DNA of 64,000 nucleotides from Merdimonas sp963929015 (GTDB taxonomy: Bacteria; Bacillota; Clostridia; Lachnospirales; Lachnospiraceae), in contig NZ_CAWVHE010000003.1 of assembly GCF_963929015.1 (NCBI RefSeq), forward strand, positions 124,001-188,000, given 5' to 3'. The position numbers and the translations under genes are program-made. How positions within the stretch are numbered: position 1 is the first letter of the stretch; each line of letters opens with the position of its first letter. This document shows positions 60,201-64,000 of the stretch, piece by piece. Below the pieces are notes generated by a model. That model saw only the letters and a program-made list of their open reading frames with translations, did no database searches and was not told the DNA's origin.

Positions 60201-62390
60201 ATGGATGCAGTGACAGACCAGTTGTTTGAAGAAAGAAAACAGAAAATATATCGTTTTATGCAGGATGTTTTGTATGTTCCGATGAGGCAAAAAGAGATCG
60301 CCGCGGTTCTTCAGATTCCCAGGGAGGAACGGGAAGAACTGCGAAAGATCCTGGAAGCGCTTACAGAGGAAGGAAAGATCACGGTCAGCAAGCGGGGAAA
60401 ATACAGTCTGAATAAAGAAATAAGACTGACAGGCATCTTCCGCGCCAATCTGAAGGGATTCGGGTTTGTGACAGTGGAAGGGGAAGACGAGGATATTTAT
60501 ATCCGGGAAGATCAGACAAACGGAGCTATGGACAAAGATACCGTGGAGATCATTCTTACCAGAGCCGGCAGTGGCAGACACCGGGAAGGACGGGTGCGAA
60601 AGATCGTGAAACGGGGTACCGCCAGGGTGGTGGGGCTTTTTCAGATGAATCCGGGAAAGAATTATGGATTCGTGCTCCCCGATAATCAGAAGCTGTTTCA
60701 TGATATTTTTATACCGGCAGAGAGGTCCATGGGGGCTGCAGACGGCCATAAGGTGGTGGCAGAACTGACTTTCTATGGAGACGGAAAGAAGAAGCCGGAA
60801 GGAAAGATCGTAGAGATCCTGGGGCATGTCAATGATCCGGGAACGGATATCCTGTCCATTGTAAAGGCTTATGATCTGCCCGCCGAGTTCCCGGAAAAGG
60901 TCTTAAATCAGGCGGTCCGGGTGGCAAAGCCGGTCAGCCCGGCAGATATGGCCGGCCGCAAAGACATCCGGGACTGGCAGATGGTGACGATAGACGGAGA
61001 GGATGCCAAAGATCTGGACGACGCGGTGTCTCTTGTGAAGGAAGGAGATCATTACATCCTGGGCGTCCATATCGCGGACGTGGCAAATTATGTGCAGGAG
61101 AACAGCGCGCTGGACCGGGAGGCCTTTGAAAGAGGGACCAGCGTTTATCTGGCGGACCGGGTGATCCCCATGCTTCCTCATACATTGTCCAATGGCATCT
61201 GTTCTTTGAATGCCGGAGAGGACAGGCTGGCTTTAAGCTGCATTATGAAGATTGACCCTGCCGGCCGCGTGACGGATCATGAGATTGCCGAGACGGTGAT
61301 CCATGTAGACCGGCGTATGAGTTATACGGCAGTAAACAAGATTCTGGAGGATCAGGATCCGACAGAGAGGGAAATCTACCGGGAACTGGTTCCCATGTTT
61401 GAGAGAATGGGAGAGTTGTCTCATATCATCCGGGAACGGCGAAAGAAAAGAGGATCTATTGATTTTGATTTTCCGGAGACAAAAATGATCCTGAATGAAA
61501 AGGGAGAGCCTCTGGAATTAAAACCATATGAGAGAAATACAGCCACCCGGCTGATCGAGGATTTTATGCTGCTGGCCAATGAAACAGTGGCTGAAGATTA
61601 TTATTGGCAGGAACTGCCGTTCCTTTATCGCACCCATGAGGCGCCGGACGATGAGAAGATCCGCGCCCTGGCGATTTTTATCCATAATTTCGGGTATTCC
61701 ATGCATGTCGGGAACCGGGAGATCCGGCCCGGAGAGGTGCAGAAACTTCTGACAAAAGCAGAAGGGACGCCGGAGGAACCTTTGATCGCAAGGCTGGCCC
61801 TGCGATCCATGAAGCAGGCCAGGTATACCGAAGATAATACCGGACATTTCGGGTTGGCGGCGAAGTATTACACGCATTTTACGTCCCCCATCCGCAGATA
61901 TCCGGATCTGCAGATCCACAGGATCATCAAGGATCATCTGCGGGGAAGGATGAACGAAAAAAAGACGGAACATTATCGTTCGATCCTGCCGGAGGTGGCG
62001 AAGCATTCCAGTGAGACGGAGCGAAGAGCCGAGGAAGCGGAGCGGGAGACCATCAAGCTGAAAAAGGCGGAATATATGCAGAAGCGGATCGGAAAGGTAT
62101 ATGAAGGCGTGATATCGGGCATTACCAAATGGGGCATGTATGTGGAACTGCCCAATACGGTGGAAGGTCTGGTTCATGTGGTCAGTATGAAGGATGACCA
62201 CTATGAGTACGACGAGCGAAACTATGAGCTGGCAGGTGTGCGTACCGGCAGGCGTTACCGGCTGGGAGAGCGGATCTGCGTGCGGGTCACCGGCGCGGAC
62301 CGGCTGCAGAGGACCATTGATTTTGAGATTGCAGAGGAAGGAGAGGAAGACGATGGCAAAGAAAACAGGCATGAAGCTGATCGCCAATAA
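60201..62390 (+). CDS. rnr: Ribonuclease R
   Basis: 3'-5' exoribonuclease that degrades structured RNA and works with tmRNA-SmpB in rescue. The 729-residue product has an N-terminal helix-turn-helix-like start, two cold-shock domains (FRANLKGFGFVTVE, FQMNPGKNYGFVLP), the RNB catalytic domain with DGEDAKDLDDAVS and its metal aspartates, YTEDNTGHFGLA, FTSPIRRYPDL, and a C-terminal S1 domain (GVISGITKWGMYVEL). The ATG at 60201 follows GGGGAGA closely; a GTG at 60177 is in the hairpin and is rejected. It overlaps smpB by 38 bp. Confidence 0.93.
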   Translation: MDAVTDQLFEERKQKIYRFMQDVLYVPMRQKEIAAVLQIPREEREELRKILEALTEEGKITVSKRGKYSLNKEIRLTGIFRANLKGFGFVTVEGEDEDIYIREDQTNGAMDKDTVEIILTRAGSGRHREGRVRKIVKRGTARVVGLFQMNPGKNYGFVLPDNQKLFHDIFIPAERSMGAADGHKVVAELTFYGDGKKKPEGKIVEILGHVNDPGTDILSIVKAYDLPAEFPEKVLNQAVRVAKPVSPADMAGRKDIRDWQMVTIDGEDAKDLDDAVSLVKEGDHYILGVHIADVANYVQENSALDREAFERGTSVYLADRVIPMLPHTLSNGICSLNAGEDRLALSCIMKIDPAGRVTDHEIAETVIHVDRRMSYTAVNKILEDQDPTEREIYRELVPMFERMGELSHIIRERRKKRGSIDFDFPETKMILNEKGEPLELKPYERNTATRLIEDFMLLANETVAEDYYWQELPFLYRTHEAPDDEKIRALAIFIHNFGYSMHVGNREIRPGEVQKLLTKAEGTPEEPLIARLALRSMKQARYTEDNTGHFGLAAKYYTHFTSPIRRYPDLQIHRIIKDHLRGRMNEKKTEHYRSILPEVAKHSSETERRAEEAERETIKLKKAEYMQKRIGKVYEGVISGITKWGMYVELPNTVEGLVHVVSMKDDHYEYDERNYELAGVRTGRRYRLGERICVRVTGADRLQRTIDFEIAEEGEEDDGKENRHEADRQ

Positions 62391-62823
62391 TAAGAAGGCG
62401 TATCATGACTATTTCATCCTGGAGACATATGAGGCGGGGATCGCCCTTCACGGAACAGAAGTAAAGTCTCTACGCATGGGAAAGTGCAGCATCAAAGAGG
62501 CCTTTATCCGTGTGGAAAATGAAGAAGTGTTTATCTATGGTATGCACATCAGTCCCTATGAGAAGGGAAATATCTTTAATAAAGATCCACTGCGTGTAAG
62601 AAAGCTCCTTCTTCACAAGTACGAGATCCGCAAGCTTCTGGGAAAGACCAAAGAAAAGGGTATGACGCTGGTACCCCTGAAGGTATATCTGAAAGACAGC
62701 CTGGTAAAAGTAGAGATTGGCCTGGCAAGGGGGAAAAAACTGTATGACAAGCGTCAGGACATTGCGAAGAAAGATCAGCAAAGAGAGGCACAGCGGGACT
62801 TCAAGGTCCGCAATTTCGGGTAG
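62353..62823 (+). CDS. smpB: SsrA-binding protein SmpB
   Basis: Binds tmRNA and guides it to stalled ribosomes. The 156-residue product has LIANNKKAYHDYFILETYEAGI in two pieces, LHGTEVKSLR, the ISPYEKGN loop and the basic C-terminal GKKLYDKRQDI tail. RBS GGAAGGAGAGG precedes the ATG, 38 bp inside rnr. No tmRNA gene (ssrA) was found next to it in the window. Confidence 0.95.
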   Translation: MAKKTGMKLIANNKKAYHDYFILETYEAGIALHGTEVKSLRMGKCSIKEAFIRVENEEVFIYGMHISPYEKGNIFNKDPLRVRKLLLHKYEIRKLLGKTKEKGMTLVPLKVYLKDSLVKVEIGLARGKKLYDKRQDIAKKDQQREAQRDFKVRNFG

Positions 62824-62833
62824 GAGGAAGAGT

Positions 62834-63082
62834 ATGGTACCTGTAAAGAAAGAGGATTTAAGAACTCTGGTGACAGAGACTACGAAGGAAGTATATGAGG
62901 AGCTGACGCCCCATCTGGTCCAGCTTATCAATCAGACACACCGGAACACCAATCTGACAGAGGCACAGAAGCAGGACGAGATCTCCATACATATGATGGG
63001 ATATGTGAAATCCTGTACCAATGAGATTATCATTGAGGTGCTGGCAGAGATCCTGGGGCTGGAGGATGAAGACGAGGAATAA
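62834..63082 (+). CDS. Small acidic protein, unknown
   Basis: An 82-residue protein with RBS TAGGAGG 5 bp upstream and a terminator just after it, so it is very likely real. It is mostly helical, with VTETTKEVYEELTPHL, an amphipathic stretch with a single cysteine (YVKSCTNEII), and the acidic end LEDEDEE. No family was recognised. It is 10 bp after smpB and therefore the last gene of the secG operon. Confidence 0.7.
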   Translation: MVPVKKEDLRTLVTETTKEVYEELTPHLVQLINQTHRNTNLTEAQKQDEISIHMMGYVKSCTNEIIIEVLAEILGLEDEDEE

Positions 63083-63100
63083 CAGGATGGCAGTCACAAT

Positions 63101-63139
63101 AAAAAACTACCGGCGGTTTCGTATCGCCGGTAGTTTTTT
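63101..63139. terminator. Bidirectional terminator
   Basis: AAAAAACTACCGGCG (63101-63115) pairs with CGCCGGTAGTTTTTT (63125-63139), a perfect stem. It ends the secG operon and the Hsp20 gene on the other strand. Confidence 0.92.
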
Positions 63140-63159
63140 TAGAACATGAAGAGAAAAAA

Positions 63160-63585
63160 TTATTCGATTGTAATCAGCTTAGGCTGTTCTTCTTCGTGCT
63201 GCACTTCTTTTGGGATCTGCAGGGTCAGGACTCCGTCCTTAAAAGCGGCCTTGATGTCGTCCTGGGTAACTTCATCTCCCACATAAAAGCTGCGGTTGCA
63301 GGTGCCGGTATATCGCTCTTTGTGAATACATTTTCCGCGGGCGTCTTTTTCTTCCTTGGTCTCATTCTTGTGAGCAGTAATGGTAAGATATCCGTCCTTT
63401 AAGTCGGCCTTGATATCTTCCTTTGCATATCCCGGCAGTTCCATTTCTACCATATAGTTGTTGTCTTTTTCGTGGATATCCGTTTTCATAACCTGGCTGG
63501 ATGTACCGCTGTAAGAGCGGGTGAAGAACGGATCATCAAACATATCGTCAAATAAACTGTTAAAACCTCTGTTTGCAAGTAACAT
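63160..63585 (-). CDS. Hsp20 / alpha-crystallin small heat-shock protein
   Basis: ATP-independent holdase chaperone. The 141-residue product has a short N-terminal arm (RGFNSLFDDMFDDPFF), the alpha-crystallin domain (about 33-125, VEMELPGYAKEDI, GYLTITAHK, YVGDEVTQDDIKAAFKDGVLTL in two pieces) and a C-terminal IxI-type anchor (LITIE). RBS AGGGAGG precedes the ATG. A second Hsp20 gene lies upstream on the same strand; no CIRCE-type operator was seen in the 100 bp between. Confidence 0.93.
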   Translation of the reverse strand: MLLANRGFNSLFDDMFDDPFFTRSYSGTSSQVMKTDIHEKDNNYMVEMELPGYAKEDIKADLKDGYLTITAHKNETKEEKDARGKCIHKERYTGTCNRSFYVGDEVTQDDIKAAFKDGVLTLQIPKEVQHEEEQPKLITIE

Positions 63586-63656
63586 AATAATTACCTCCCT
63601 GAATCTGATTTATGATTTTTTGGTTATTGTCTGCATGGATAGAAATTCTATGTGAT

Positions 63657-63680
63657 CGGGGACAGCTTTTGCTGTCCCCG
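63657..63680. repeat. GGGGAC-type hairpin between the two Hsp20 genes
   Basis: CGGGGACAGC (63657-63666) and GCTGTCCCCG (63671-63680) enclose TTTT. It begins 5 bp after the upstream Hsp20 stop codon. No T-run follows on the minus strand. The GGGGAC/GTCCCC arm ends recall the repeat family in this window. Confidence 0.7.
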
Positions 63681-63685
63681 GAATT

Positions 63686-64000
63686 TTAACCTTCGATCGC
63701 GATGCTGTTCCGGGTTTCTACGGCTTTAGCATCTTTTTTGGGGATGCAAAGTTTCAGGATACCGTCCTCAAACTTTGCTTTCACATCGGACTGCTCCACA
63801 GCATCGCCTACATAGAAGCTTCTCTGCATTGCCCCGGCATAACGCTCCTTGCGGATATATTTGCCTTTCTTGTCCTGCTCGTCTTTGTCAAGACCCTTGG
63901 AAGCGGAGATGGTCAGGTAGCCGTTGTTCAGCTGTACGCTGATCTCATCTTTCTTGAATCCGGGCAGGTCCACGTCCAGTTCATAACCTTCATCGTGTTC
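63686..64000 (-). CDS. Hsp20 small heat-shock protein, N terminus outside window
   Basis: The 104 visible residues (plus stop) are the alpha-crystallin domain and tail of a second small heat-shock protein: DVDLPGFKKDEI, GYLTISASKG, RKERYAGAMQRSFYVGD, FEDGILKLCIPKK and the end NSIAIEG. It is clearly similar to the downstream Hsp20 (RKERYAG versus HKERYTG), so the pair probably arose by duplication. The gene start lies beyond base 64000. Confidence 0.9.
   Translation of the reverse strand, partial: EHDEGYELDVDLPGFKKDEISVQLNNGYLTISASKGLDKDEQDKKGKYIRKERYAGAMQRSFYVGDAVEQSDVKAKFEDGILKLCIPKKDAKAVETRNSIAIEG

Noticed and set aside
62824..63160. tmRNA gene (ssrA) next to smpB
   Set aside because: The space is filled by a small protein gene and a terminator; no tRNA-like ends or tag sequence.

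Overview
The window looks like a 64-kb piece of a chromosome from an anaerobic, low-to-mid GC Firmicute, most likely a gut Lachnospiraceae (Clostridium cluster XIVa). The evidence is the murE-priA-def-fmt-yugP-rsmB-rlmN-prpC-prkC-rsgA-rpe-thiN gene order, a meso-diaminopimelate-type MurE, a Tyr T-box, split purine enzymes (PurO-type cyclohydrolase plus free AICAR transformylase), an iron-sulfur double-cubane dehydratase-like protein with its activase, Fe-dependent alcohol dehydrogenase, SLH-anchored surface protein and strong AGGAGG ribosome sites. No tRNA, rRNA, CRISPR array, prophage or transposase gene was seen.

Layout. 1-2.4 kb: mtnA and pepT on the minus strand, separated and bounded by palindromic repeats. 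2.6-19.9 kb: a nearly gapless plus-strand housekeeping run: cell wall precursor (murE), replication restart (priA), translation start (def, fmt), rRNA methylation (rsmB, rlmN), PP2C phosphatase/PASTA kinase pair, ribosome GTPases (rsgA, ychF), rpe, thiN, lgt, nagA and a cysteine-rich DUF5714 gene. 19.8-22.3 kb: two very long palindromes enclosing three DnaA-box-like sites, then a Tyr T-box leader driving a DUF3267 membrane protein and tyrS. 22.4-27.3 kb: two zinc-ribbon membrane proteins, a flavin reductase, a GH13 glycosidase and a MATE exporter. 27.5-28.6 kb: rplM-rpsI with a consensus promoter and terminator. 28.6-29.45 kb: a degraded mobile-element relic.

29.5-44 kb is accessory: VOC protein, LuxR-type regulator, SLH/GDSL esterase, second MATE exporter, PucR regulator divergent from a broken CodB-type permease and a DUF917 gene, cytidylate-kinase-like protein, Fe-ADH/ALDH pair, HAD phosphatase, DUF2975/HTH pair and greA. 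44.2-49.5 kb: double-cubane protein and activase, then a thiamine salvage operon (thiM-thiE-HAD-thiD) with an unusual G-rich leader. 49.5-64 kb: rarA, DUF3841, acyltransferase, purO/AICAR transformylase/FAD protein, glmM, yitT-like, eno, secG-rnr-smpB and two Hsp20 genes, the last cut by the window edge.

The most unusual structure is a family of GGGGAC/GTCCCC-armed palindromes (at about 1, 1173, 19804, 19935, 38804, 44066 and 46304), most of which touch or supply the stop codon of the neighbouring gene. Some carry 22-bp tail units, and one 54-bp perfect palindrome is translated as the tail of the DUF5714 protein. Other points of interest are a perfect 15-bp hairpin inside the start of rsgA, the frameshifted permease, the DUF3267 gene placed between the T-box and tyrS, and the G-rich thiM leader.
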